Origin: Gp6-AA40 sp035764385
GTDB lineage: Bacteria > Acidobacteriota > Vicinamibacteria > Vicinamibacterales > UBA2999
Assembly: GCA_035764385.1 (NCBI GenBank)
Contig: DASTZI010000430.1
Location: forward strand, 1-46,256
Length of the DNA stretch: 46,256 nucleotides
Reading direction: 5' to 3'
Position numbers and translations under genes: made by a program. The notes under the pieces were generated by a model. The model saw only the letters and a list, made by a program, of their open reading frames with translations. It was not told the origin of the DNA and searched no databases. Shown one piece after another: positions 1 to 7,149 of the stretch (within the stretch, counting starts at the first letter, position 1; every line of letters starts with the position of its first letter).

Positions 1-54
1 TACCCGCCGCGTGCCGAGATGATGGCGGCACTCGACGGTCAGAGTTTTTTGTAG
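1..54 (+). CDS. Possible C-terminal end of a gene entering from the left edge
   Basis: An open frame runs from base 1 and reads YPPRAEMMAALDGQSFL before a TAG at 52-54. It would overlap the end of the convergent acetyltransferase gene by 16 bases. Seventeen residues are too few to recognise a family, so this could equally be a chance open frame. Confidence 0.3.
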   Translation, partial: YPPRAEMMAALDGQSFL

Positions 55-545
55 AAGACGACCGTATCGCACAGCCGCCCGTCAGGAGAGAGCGCGTAAT
101 CCGGAATGACACCGACGCGCTGCCATCCCGCGTTCGTGTACAGCTGTTCTGCCGCATCACCGCGCACTGTATCGAGCGTCAGCAGCGTGAACCCTGCCGC
201 TCGCGCGCGCGCCTCGATCTCCGCCATCAGTGCGCGGCCAACACCGTGCCGACGCACGCGGCGGTGCACGAGCAGCTTGGTGATGTCGGCGCGATGTGGT
301 TGATTCGGCGGCCACGCAGGATGCAGCGACACGCTGCCGGCAATGCCGAGTTCGTCACGCGCGACAAGGACGATGGCTCGCGGATCGGCTTGTTCGAGCG
401 TCGTCTGCCACCACTGGCGCGCTTCGCTGAAAGACAACGGACTCATGAAGCTGACGCCGGCACCGCTCTCGACGGCGTCGACGAGCAGTCGTGCGAGATC
501 GTCAAGATCAGCAGCCGCCGCGGGGTTGGGAACGGCCTCGATCAC
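39..545 (-). CDS. GNAT family N-acetyltransferase
   Basis: Probably transfers an acetyl group from acetyl-CoA to an amine; the substrate cannot be told from sequence. The 168-residue protein is the normal length for a single-domain GNAT enzyme. The acetyl-CoA pyrophosphate-binding motif is clear around residues 95-106 (RRVRRHGVGRAL, the R/QxxGxG/A loop), preceded by the usual strand ITKLLV and followed by a helix, and the C-terminal part has the family pattern LYTNAGW (about 135-141). There is no signal peptide, so it acts in the cytoplasm. The start is GTG at 543-545 with no clear ribosome-binding site, and the next gene outward is the tRNA promoter region on the other strand, so it is transcribed alone. 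Confidence 0.9.
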   Translation of the reverse strand: MIEAVPNPAAAADLDDLARLLVDAVESGAGVSFMSPLSFSEARQWWQTTLEQADPRAIVLVARDELGIAGSVSLHPAWPPNQPHRADITKLLVHRRVRRHGVGRALMAEIEARARAAGFTLLTLDTVRGDAAEQLYTNAGWQRVGVIPDYALSPDGRLCDTVVFYKKL

Positions 546-580
546 GGCGGAATTCTAACTATTCCGTGAATGGCTGCGAG

Positions 581-609
581 TTGCACCCGCTCACACGCCG
601 CGCTAGCAT
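581..609 (+). promoter_or_regulatory. Sigma-70-type promoter for tRNA-Ala
   Basis: TTGCAC (581-586) and TAGCAT (604-609) are separated by exactly 17 bases. Initiation about 7 bases downstream would leave a leader of roughly 12 bases before the mature tRNA at 628, a usual arrangement for a single tRNA gene. No obvious intrinsic terminator follows the tRNA. Confidence 0.6.
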
Positions 610-627
610 GAACAGTCACACCGAAGT

Positions 628-703
628 GGGCCAGTGGCGCAGATGGGAGCGCGCGTGAATGGCATTCACGAGGTCACCGGTTCGATCCCGGTCTGGTCCA
701 CCA
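628..703 (+). tRNA. tRNA-Ala (anticodon GGC)
   Basis: The 76-base sequence folds as a standard cloverleaf. The 7-bp acceptor stem (628-634 with 693-699) contains the G3:U70 wobble pair that identifies alanine tRNAs. The anticodon stem is CGTGA/TCACG with loop ATGGCAT, placing GGC at 661-663, which reads GCC and GCU. Loop positions 32 and 38 are A and U, the pair typical of the tRNA-Ala GGC isoacceptor. The T arm is ACCGG-TTCGATC-CCGGT. The discriminator A (700) and CCA (701-703) are encoded. Confidence 0.97.
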
Positions 704-920
704 ATCTTCGCTCCTGATCACACGCCAAGGTTGTTATCGCCGAAGCCGCACCCACAAAACTGAAATCCTGTTCGCGCTTACGAAATCACCCGTCGACACG
801 CGCAGTCGGTGATCGGCGCGCCCCTGCCAGCCGCTGCTACCCCATGAAAAACCGGGTCATTTGTCGGTGGCGTTGATCTTGCCCACCTGACATCGGCAGC
901 CCCCAACGACAACTATCGCC

Positions 921-1391
921 ATGTCAGAAACGAAAAGACCGGTCTCACGACGGCAGTTCTGCGCAGGAGCGTGTCAGGTCGCTTCAGGCGCCACGCTCGC
1001 AACGCTGTTTTCCGCCTGCGGTGGATCGCCAACATCGCCGAGCCGCCCGGCGGCGATGCTCAGCGTCGTTCCCGGCCGATTCGCAGGCTCCGGGGTGCAG
1101 GTCACCGTCGCCGGATCACCGTTAGACAACGTGGGCGGTGCCGCGCTCGTTGAGTCGACCGCCGGCGTGTTCCTCGTTTCGCGCACCAACGCCAGCGCAT
1201 TCATGGCCGTCGACGCCACCTGCAGTCACGAGTCGTGCACCGTGACGGGCGCGGACGGCAACATCTACGTCTGCCCGTGTCACGGCTCGCGCTATAGCCG
1301 AACCGGTCAGGTGCTCGAGGGTCCTGCGAAAGCCTCACTGCGTCAGTTCAACACGACGTTCGCCGACGGAGTCGTCACGATCGCCGTTTGA
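921..1391 (+). CDS. Tat-exported Rieske [2Fe-2S] protein
   Basis: An exported electron-transfer protein. The N-terminus has a twin-arginine signal (SRRQFCAG, residues 9-16) with a hydrophobic stretch ending LFSAC, so Cys33 may be a lipidation site, though the -3 residue is Phe and the lipobox is imperfect. The Rieske cluster ligands are Cys101 and His103 (CSH) and Cys118 and His121 (CPCHG), followed by the conserved SRYSRTGQVLEGPA turn. At 156 residues it is a stand-alone small Rieske domain, not the bc1 subunit. It opens an operon: the DUF1800 gene follows after 31 bases. Bases 704-920 upstream contain no gene and no convincing promoter that I could see. Its redox partner is unknown; export alongside DUF1800, DUF1501 and an outer-membrane protein suggests a shared envelope role. 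Confidence 0.9.
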   Translation: MSETKRPVSRRQFCAGACQVASGATLATLFSACGGSPTSPSRPAAMLSVVPGRFAGSGVQVTVAGSPLDNVGGAALVESTAGVFLVSRTNASAFMAVDATCSHESCTVTGADGNIYVCPCHGSRYSRTGQVLEGPAKASLRQFNTTFADGVVTIAV

Positions 1392-1422
1392 CATCGCCGC
1401 TGCGATTCGCACGGGAGCCGAT

Positions 1423-2880
1423 ATGTCCCAACTCAACCCGGAAATCGATCACCTGCTCCGCCGCGCCGGATTCGGCGTCAGCCCGCTGGAGGTCGAGACC
1501 TTCCGCGACATGTCCACCGCTGCGGCCGTGTCGTATCTCGTCGATTACGAAGGCAGGCCGGACGACGTGGACGCCCGTATCGGACGGGCCGACCACGCGC
1601 AGGTGACTTCGAAGGATCTGTTTGCCCCCGACATCGACATCGAAGACGCACGCCAGCGCTGGCTGTTCCGCATGGTCCATACGCGACGGCCGCTGCAGGA
1701 AAAGATGGCGCTGTTCTGGCACAACCACTTCGCCACCGCATACAGCAAGCTGACCAACGACTCGGGTCCATTGCAGGCGGCGAAGATGCTCGCGTGCAAG
1801 CCGGGTACGCTTCGCGGACCGCAGGGACAACTCGAACTGTTTCGACAGTTCGCGCTCGGGAATTTTCGCGATCTCGTGCTGCAGGCGGCGATGGACCCCG
1901 CCATGCTGATATGGCTCGACGGCCAGTTCAACACGCGGACGAAGCCGCAGGAGAACTTCGGCCGCGAGGTGATGGAACTGTTCACGATCGGCGTCGACTT
2001 CTACACCGAAAGCGACGTCTACGCCGCTGCTCGAGTGTTCTCGGGGTGGAACCTGCGAGAGTCGCAGGGCTACAACAAGACTGACATGAACTCGTATCAG
2101 GAGTTCGTCTACAACGCGGGCGAACACGAAACGAGTGACAAGACGTTCTCGTTCCCGATTTACAGCAACGGAAGCCGCACGATCCCGGCGCGCAGCGAGT
2201 CTGCGGGCATGCAGGACGGCATCGACCTGATTACCGGGCTCGCGGTGCACCCGGAGACGGCGCGGCGATTGGCGCGGAAATTCTGGAACTTCTTTATCAG
2301 CGAGATTCATCAGCCGGATCCCGCGTTCATCGAAAGCACCGCGTCTGTCTATCTCCAGAGCGGTACGGAGATCAGGCCTGTCGTGCGTCACATCCTGAGC
2401 TCGCCGTGGTTCAACGATCCCACAATGCACTTCGTACGGTATGCGTGGCCGGCGGAGTACGTCGCGCGCGCGATCAAGGAAGTGGGTTGGCAGAACTTCT
2501 CGCTCGACAAGGCGCGAACACCGCTCGCCGCCATGGGCCAGCTGCTATTCGAGCCGCCGAACGTCGGCGGATGGCCGTTGGGTGCGGGATGGTTCTCGAC
2601 CGGGACGATGCTCGCACGCACGAACTTCGCGGCGACGCTGGCGGCGAGCCAGAAGGAGAACCTCGGCGCCGAGTTCGAATCCGAAAGTCAGACACCGCAG
2701 GCGCTGTACGCGGCGATGCTCGATCGCGTGACGCCGGCGCCGTTCGATGCGCTCCCACAACAGGCGTTGATGTCGTACCTGCAATCAGGAGCGGGGAGCT
2801 GGAACTCCGCGCAAGTCACAACCCGCGCCGCGGGCCTTGCGCGTCTGCTCGTCGGCTCCGCCGAGTACCAGCTCGTATAG
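1423..2880 (+). CDS. DUF1800 family protein
   Basis: A 485-residue member of the DUF1800 family, whose biochemical role is not established. The family signature opens the protein (HLLRRAGFG near residue 9) and is followed by the RWLFRMVHTRRPLQEKMALFWHNHF block, the NFGREVMELFTIG block and the C-terminal PPNVGGWPLG pattern. No signal peptide is visible, unusual if it works with its exported neighbours; it may travel with a Tat-exported partner. The ATG is preceded by GGGAG at 1413-1417. The DUF1501 gene starts 16 bases after the stop; DUF1800 and DUF1501 genes are commonly paired in Acidobacteriota, Planctomycetota and Proteobacteria, so the proteins very probably act together. Confidence 0.93.
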   Translation: MSQLNPEIDHLLRRAGFGVSPLEVETFRDMSTAAAVSYLVDYEGRPDDVDARIGRADHAQVTSKDLFAPDIDIEDARQRWLFRMVHTRRPLQEKMALFWHNHFATAYSKLTNDSGPLQAAKMLACKPGTLRGPQGQLELFRQFALGNFRDLVLQAAMDPAMLIWLDGQFNTRTKPQENFGREVMELFTIGVDFYTESDVYAAARVFSGWNLRESQGYNKTDMNSYQEFVYNAGEHETSDKTFSFPIYSNGSRTIPARSESAGMQDGIDLITGLAVHPETARRLARKFWNFFISEIHQPDPAFIESTASVYLQSGTEIRPVVRHILSSPWFNDPTMHFVRYAWPAEYVARAIKEVGWQNFSLDKARTPLAAMGQLLFEPPNVGGWPLGAGWFSTGTMLARTNFAATLAASQKENLGAEFESESQTPQALYAAMLDRVTPAPFDALPQQALMSYLQSGAGSWNSAQVTTRAAGLARLLVGSAEYQLV

Positions 2881-2896
2881 ACAGGAGCGAGCGACC

Positions 2897-4153
2897 ATGC
2901 GCGTATCTCGACGAATCTTCATCCGTGACGGCGTTGCGACAGTCACACTCGGCCTTTCCGCTCCCGCGTTCCTGAGTGCCATCGCGCAGGCGCAGGGGTT
3001 GCCATCGCGTCGCCTCGTCGTTGTGTACCTCGGAGGCGGCAACGACGCACTGAATACGCTCGTCTCCTATCAGGACCCGTCGTACTACAGCCGCCGTCCA
3101 TCGATCGCGATTCCTGCAGGCCAGGTGCTGCAAGTTGGCAGCGATGCCGCCGGCCGCGCGCTGGGGCTGCATCCGCGATTAGGCGGGCTCTTGAACATCT
3201 TCAACGAGGGACACCTCGCGCTCGTCCAGCGGACCGGCTACGAAAACTCGAGTCGTTCGCACTTCGAGGCGGGCGACATCTGGGGCACCGCAAACCCGCA
3301 GTCGTACACCGGCTCGGGCTGGCTCGGACGCTATCTCGATACGCTGCCTCGACCCGTTGACGCGCTGGCGGCCTGGAACACCACCGGAGAAACACCACGA
3401 GCGCTCCTGTCGGGTACAACCGGTGTGCCCGCAATTCCGAGCGCAAGCACGTACACGTATGCGAGCCCGAACCGCGGTTCAATCGCCTTGGAAGAGCGCA
3501 CTGCGGCGCAAATCATGGCGTCGAACCCGGCAACGGGCAGGCCGCACCTCGCCTTTGTGAACAGCACCAGCCGCGGAGCGATCGAGACCCTCGATCGTGT
3601 GGCGCAAGCGACCGCGTACACGCCGACCGTCCCGTATCCAAACAACGGCTTCGCGCTCGCCTTGCGAACGGTGGCGGGCGCCATCGTCAAGAACGTTGGG
3701 TCTCGCGTGTACTGGGTGCAGACGGGCGGATACGACACACACGCACAGCAAGGCCAGGGGGGCGGTGGCGGCTACGCGGGTCTGATGGGCACGCTGGGCG
3801 ACGGGCTCTGGGCGTTCTACAGCGACATCCGCAACCAGGGGTTCTCCAACGATACGACCGTCATCGTCTTCTCCGAGTTCGGCCGCCGCATTTCCGAGAA
3901 CGGCAGCAACGGCACCGACCACGGCGCTGCGGGCGTGATGATGGCGCTCGGCGGAATGGTCCGCGGCGGGCTGTACGGCACGGCGCCGGTTTTGTCTCCC
4001 GGCCATCCGACCCTCGAGAACAACTCTGGCGACGTTCGCTATGAGACCGACTTCCGATCTGTTTACGCGAAATTGCTCGACCAGTGGCTCGGAGCCAGTT
4101 CGGTGCCGATACTCAATGGTGACTTCCGCGCCGGCGCCCCGGCAATTTTCTAG
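2897..4153 (+). CDS. DUF1501 family protein, Tat-exported
   Basis: A 418-residue protein of the DUF1501 family, related to the alkaline phosphatase/sulfatase fold; substrate unknown. The N-terminus carries a twin-arginine signal (SRRIFIRDG, residues 4-12) and a hydrophobic segment ending AIAQAQG, so it is exported folded. Family motifs are the early VVVYLGGGNDALNTL (resembling the FxxGGxDGLN motif), WVQTGGYDTH, and the metal-site block FSEFGRRISENGSNGTDHG. The ATG at 2897 is chosen because GGAG lies just before it (2881-2890 region) and the signal peptide starts there; an earlier in-frame ATG at 2837 would lie inside the DUF1800 gene. It is third in the Rieske-DUF1800-DUF1501-porin operon, with the next gene 6 bases downstream. 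Confidence 0.93.
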   Translation: MRVSRRIFIRDGVATVTLGLSAPAFLSAIAQAQGLPSRRLVVVYLGGGNDALNTLVSYQDPSYYSRRPSIAIPAGQVLQVGSDAAGRALGLHPRLGGLLNIFNEGHLALVQRTGYENSSRSHFEAGDIWGTANPQSYTGSGWLGRYLDTLPRPVDALAAWNTTGETPRALLSGTTGVPAIPSASTYTYASPNRGSIALEERTAAQIMASNPATGRPHLAFVNSTSRGAIETLDRVAQATAYTPTVPYPNNGFALALRTVAGAIVKNVGSRVYWVQTGGYDTHAQQGQGGGGGYAGLMGTLGDGLWAFYSDIRNQGFSNDTTVIVFSEFGRRISENGSNGTDHGAAGVMMALGGMVRGGLYGTAPVLSPGHPTLENNSGDVRYETDFRSVYAKLLDQWLGASSVPILNGDFRAGAPAIF

Positions 4154-4159
4154 GAGCTG

Positions 4160-5197
4160 ATGAGCGTGAATCGACTCTGCGTGATCACGACGTTGTTGTG
4201 GACCTTGTCTGCTCCGGCGTTGGCCCAGTCTCCGGAGGATCCGGCGTCTACGCCGCCGACCGCGACTCCCGCTGTCACCTTCGGCGTCCTCTCGTTCCTG
4301 CAGTACTCCGCCGAACTGCACGAAGAGGACGGATACAACGCGTTCGATGTCACCCGCGGATACTTCGACGTTCACGCGCGCCTGACCGATCGCATTCGCG
4401 CCCGGTTTACGCCGGATGTGCGACCGACGACGGACGCCACGCTCGAGAATAACCTGGCGTTGCGCCTGGAGTACGCATATCTGGAAGCGGACGTGACGGA
4501 CCACTCCTCCATCGTCTTCGGCATGCACGAGACGCCATGGCTGACGTTCGAGGAGTCCACCAATCGCTATCGTGTGCAGGGTCCGATGTTTGCCGAACGC
4601 GAGGGTCTCATTCCTGGGCCGAGCGATGTGGGCGCCAGTTTCTGGGCCCGAGGTGAGCGCGCCGAGTTCCACGTTGGCATCTACAACGGCGAGGGATATG
4701 GGCGGGCCGAAGAGGACAAGTACAAGAGCGTGCAGGGACGCGCCACGGTGCGCGCCTATGCCGACGCCACGGCCGAGACGTCCGTGCACATATCGGGCTT
4801 CTATTCATACGGGTGGTACGCCAGAGACCGTCCCCGCAACGTGGGGATCGTCATGGTGAGCTACGAACAACCTCACGCAGTCGCCACCGCGCAATATCTG
4901 TCCGCCACCGACAACCCGTTCGTGGCCAGGGACGTCCAGCGCCGCGGCATGTCGTTCTTCGGTGAGGGACGGAAGGGCCCCACCGGGTGGGCTGGAATCG
5001 GCCGCCTGGATCTGTTCGATCCTGATGGGTCGAACGGAACCGACTCACAGCGCGGCTACATGTTCGGCGGAGCCCATTGGAGTCAGTGGGGACGTGGCCG
5101 CCTGGGTGTCGTCGTCTCGCTCGAGCAGCTCTATCGCACCGCGAATTCGCAACTGCTCGCGCGCCGGTTGCTCGCGCAGACCCACATCGAGTTCTAG
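4160..5197 (+). CDS. Predicted outer-membrane beta-barrel protein (porin-like)
   Basis: A 345-residue exported protein likely to sit in the outer membrane. Residues 1-22 form a Sec signal peptide ending ALA-Q. The mature part alternates short aromatic-rich strands and polar turns (for example FGVLSFLQYSAEL, GYFDVHARLTDRIRARFTP, LEYAYLEADV), and the chain ends in Phe (THIEF), as Gram-negative barrel proteins do. The pattern resembles phosphate-selective OprO/OprP-type porins, but I cannot name a substrate. ATG follows a GGAG ribosome-binding site by 5 bases, directly after the DUF1501 stop, so it belongs to that operon. A heptad repeat begins 6 bases after its stop. Confidence 0.75.
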   Translation: MSVNRLCVITTLLWTLSAPALAQSPEDPASTPPTATPAVTFGVLSFLQYSAELHEEDGYNAFDVTRGYFDVHARLTDRIRARFTPDVRPTTDATLENNLALRLEYAYLEADVTDHSSIVFGMHETPWLTFEESTNRYRVQGPMFAEREGLIPGPSDVGASFWARGERAEFHVGIYNGEGYGRAEEDKYKSVQGRATVRAYADATAETSVHISGFYSYGWYARDRPRNVGIVMVSYEQPHAVATAQYLSATDNPFVARDVQRRGMSFFGEGRKGPTGWAGIGRLDLFDPDGSNGTDSQRGYMFGGAHWSQWGRGRLGVVVSLEQLYRTANSQLLARRLLAQTHIEF

Positions 5198-5203
5198 CCT
5201 TTA

Positions 5204-5267
5204 GGGACTTGGGACTGGGGACTTGGGACTGGCAACTCCGAGTCCCCAGTCCCCGATCCCCAGGCCC
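5204..5267. repeat. Heptad palindrome 1 (GGGACTT/GGGACTG type)
   Basis: Four GGG tracts at 7-base spacing (5204-5232) are followed by C-rich units of the same period. Bases 5211-5223 are the exact reverse complement of 5241-5253, giving a 13-bp stem with a 17-base loop. The G-rich arm also fits a four-tract G-quadruplex with 4-base loops. It lies between the porin stop and the methyltransferase start. The remainder of 5268-5374 shows nothing recognisable. Confidence 0.85.
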
Positions 5268-5374
5268 TGCTGGATCTACTGCAGTTCATCCTACCCGTGC
5301 GAAAAAGTACGTGAGTGCCCGGTCCCCGGCGCTGTACTGTTTGGTGGCGAAATTCACCGGACGGGGACACGCGC

Positions 5375-6556
5375 ATGCTGAAGGCGACAGCGGGAAAGCT
5401 CCTGCCGACGACTATCACCGGGTCGCTGCCCAGACCCAGCTGGTACACGGAAAATCTCGGCACACGATCGTTTCTCGACGCGATGGTCACGTCGCGTTTC
5501 CGCGAGCAGTACGTCGACGCGCTTTCGGTCTATCTGCGGGACCAGGAAGTGGCGGGTCTGGACATCGTGACCGACGGCGATTGCCGATTCGATCAGGATG
5601 TCGGCGGACAGAGTTGGACGAGTTATCCACCGCACCACATGACAGGGTTCGAAACACTGCACCCGAAGCTGGCCAGGGCGGGCGCGGGAGGCCTTGCATT
5701 TCCGCGCGGGCACATCCTGCACGACTACCTGGAAGCTCGCGTCATGCCCAAAGTGATCGGAGCTGTCGGACGCGGCGAGATGCAGTATGCGGAGTTGTTC
5801 AAAGCGGCGCAGCGGTTGACGACACGGCCTGTCAAGTTCGGAACCGTCACACCGGAGCTGGTCGCCTTCGCGGTGCAGGACGAATATTACAAAGACATCC
5901 CCTCGCGCATCATGGCGCTGAGCGACGCCTTCAACGAGGAGCTGCACGACCTGGCCGACGCCGGGTGTCAGGTGATCCAGATGGAGGAGCCGCAGATCCA
6001 TCTGCTCGCGGCGCGCGGCTATGTCGACAAGGTGATCAATCCCGAGTTCATGCTGCAGGTGTTCAACAACACCGTCAAAGGGCTTCGTGCCAAGACTGAA
6101 GTGTGGTGCCACACCTGCTGGGGAAATCCGTCACAGCAGCGAATGTTCGCGACCGTGCAGTCGTACAAGCCGGCGCTCGAGTTGCTGAACCAGGTCGATG
6201 CGGACGTCATCACCTTCGAGATGAAAAGCTCCGACGCCATGGACCTCGAGGCGGTGTCGCAGGCGATCACGGACAAGAAGGTGTGCATCGGCGTGATCGA
6301 TCACCACACGTTACAGGTCGAGTCTCCTGGCGAGGTCGCGGACCTGATTCGTCGCGCGTTGAAGATGGTTCCTGTCGAGCGGCTCGCGATTTCGTCCGAC
6401 TGCGGTATGGGACGCGAGGGCATGAGCCGCCGCCACGCGTTCTACAAGATGGTGGCATTGGTGCAGGGCACCAATATCGTGCGACAAGAATTGGGGCTGC
6501 CGGTCGCCGCGAGCCTCGGCGCAGACCCCAGGTTCTCGCTTATACGTACGACATAA
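5375..6556 (+). CDS. MetE-like (cobalamin-independent methionine synthase C-terminal domain) methyltransferase
   Basis: A 393-residue zinc enzyme of the MetE C-terminal domain/UROD-MetE-like superfamily. These enzymes move an alkyl or methyl group to a thiol: homocysteine in core MetE, coenzyme M in relatives. It lacks the N-terminal domain of full-length MetE (about 750 residues), so the methyl donor is unlikely to be the usual polyglutamyl folate alone. Predicted zinc ligands are His246 and Cys248 (CHTCWGNPSQQ) and Cys343 (SSDCGMG), with a Glu in VITFEMKS. The N-terminal ITGSLPRPSWY is typical of the short family. ATG at 5375 is chosen over an in-frame ATG at 5315 because the protein aligns from LPTTITGS and a GGGG stretch precedes it. 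No riboswitch was seen upstream. Confidence 0.85.
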   Translation: MLKATAGKLLPTTITGSLPRPSWYTENLGTRSFLDAMVTSRFREQYVDALSVYLRDQEVAGLDIVTDGDCRFDQDVGGQSWTSYPPHHMTGFETLHPKLARAGAGGLAFPRGHILHDYLEARVMPKVIGAVGRGEMQYAELFKAAQRLTTRPVKFGTVTPELVAFAVQDEYYKDIPSRIMALSDAFNEELHDLADAGCQVIQMEEPQIHLLAARGYVDKVINPEFMLQVFNNTVKGLRAKTEVWCHTCWGNPSQQRMFATVQSYKPALELLNQVDADVITFEMKSSDAMDLEAVSQAITDKKVCIGVIDHHTLQVESPGEVADLIRRALKMVPVERLAISSDCGMGREGMSRRHAFYKMVALVQGTNIVRQELGLPVAASLGADPRFSLIRTT

Positions 6557-6557
6557 G

Positions 6558-6657
6558 CGGAAATCCCAAATCCCAAGCTCCAAATCCCAAGAACCCCTAC
6601 GGACATTTGAAAAACTCTTAGGATTTGGGGTTTGGGTTTTGGGGTTTGGGATTTCCG
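6558..6657. repeat. Heptad palindrome 2 (AAATCCC type) with G-quadruplex-prone arm
   Basis: The left arm has AAATCCC-like units of 7 bases (6561-6595). The right arm (6621-6650) has four runs of three or four G separated by TTT or TTTT, a strong G-quadruplex candidate. The outermost 13 bases (6558-6570) are the exact reverse complement of 6645-6657. The element fills most of the space between the methyltransferase gene and the convergent small gene at 6691. Confidence 0.85.
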
Positions 6658-6690
6658 TAGACCCGAAGACCTACCCTGTCACGGACACGT

Positions 6691-6924
6691 CTATATAGTG
6701 GTTGCGCGTGCAGCCGATGTGGCCGCGAAGCGCTGATGTGTCAGGGTCAGCCACTGGAACAACTGGTGGGCGGCTTCGTCGGGCGTCGGGCCGTAAAACG
6801 GCATCATTGCGGTCGGAACGCCAGGACCTCGTCGGAGCTGCGCCCGCCACCTGTTGCTGACGCGGGTCACCTCGATCTGGTACGCGCGCCCGCCGATGGT
6901 GTGTTCAAAATGATGAATTTGCAC
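6691..6924 (-). CDS. Small protein of unknown function
   Basis: A 77-residue cytoplasmic protein I do not recognise. The reading frame has a balanced, folded-looking composition (strands around EHTIGGRAYQIEVTRVSNRWRAQLRRG, then a helix around TPDEAAHQLFQWLTLTHQRF), rather than the Arg/Pro/Ala-rich bias of chance frames here. It resembles small alpha/beta proteins that begin with a curled sheet. The start is GTG at 6922-6924 with no obvious ribosome-binding site. It converges on the methyltransferase gene across heptad palindrome 2. Confidence 0.6.
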   Translation of the reverse strand: MQIHHFEHTIGGRAYQIEVTRVSNRWRAQLRRGPGVPTAMMPFYGPTPDEAAHQLFQWLTLTHQRFAATSAARATTI

Positions 6925-7048
6925 GTGTGCGATATCTGGTTGGAGTAACGAGCGCGGACGATTCTATTCGGCAAGGCGGTGCGATCAAGCGAAGCGACAC
7001 GCGAAGGGTCAGTCCACATGCGGCTCGGCGAGGGATTGCTCGGATCGC

Positions 7049-7134
7049 ATCGTAAAAAAAATTTCGTTGTCCGGTTCTCAACAGGTTTTGCACCAATCGT
7101 GCACAGGATTTCCACACTCTTGGGCGGATACAAT
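7049..7134 (+). promoter_or_regulatory. AT-rich tract with four DnaA-box-like 9-mers and a -10-like TACAAT
   Basis: An A/T-rich stretch at about 7051-7065 is followed by TTCTCAACA (7075), TTTTGCACC (7086), TCGTGCACA (7098) and ATTTCCACA (7108), spaced 11, 12 and 10 bases. Against TTWTNCACA the second and fourth match 8 of 9 positions, the others 7. TACAAT at 7129-7134 sits 15 bases before the downstream ATG but has no good -35 at normal spacing. This may be a DnaA-responsive promoter or a minor DnaA-binding locus; the usual origin neighbours (dnaA, dnaN, rpmH) are absent. Confidence 0.3.
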
Positions 7135-7149
7135 AGAAGTTCACCACTG

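Noticed and set aside
704..920. Gene between tRNA-Ala and the Rieske gene
   Set aside because: Only a ten-residue frame (ATG near 844) and no ribosome-binding site.
1375..2430. 351-residue minus-strand frame
   Set aside because: Lies opposite the DUF1800 gene and has no family motif or ribosome-binding site.
3479..4789. 436-residue minus-strand frame
   Set aside because: Spans two genes of an operon on the other strand; biased Arg/Gly/Val composition.
5198..5374. Possible riboswitch before the MetE-like gene
   Set aside because: SAM and cobalamin riboswitches were considered; only a heptad palindrome and plain sequence are present.
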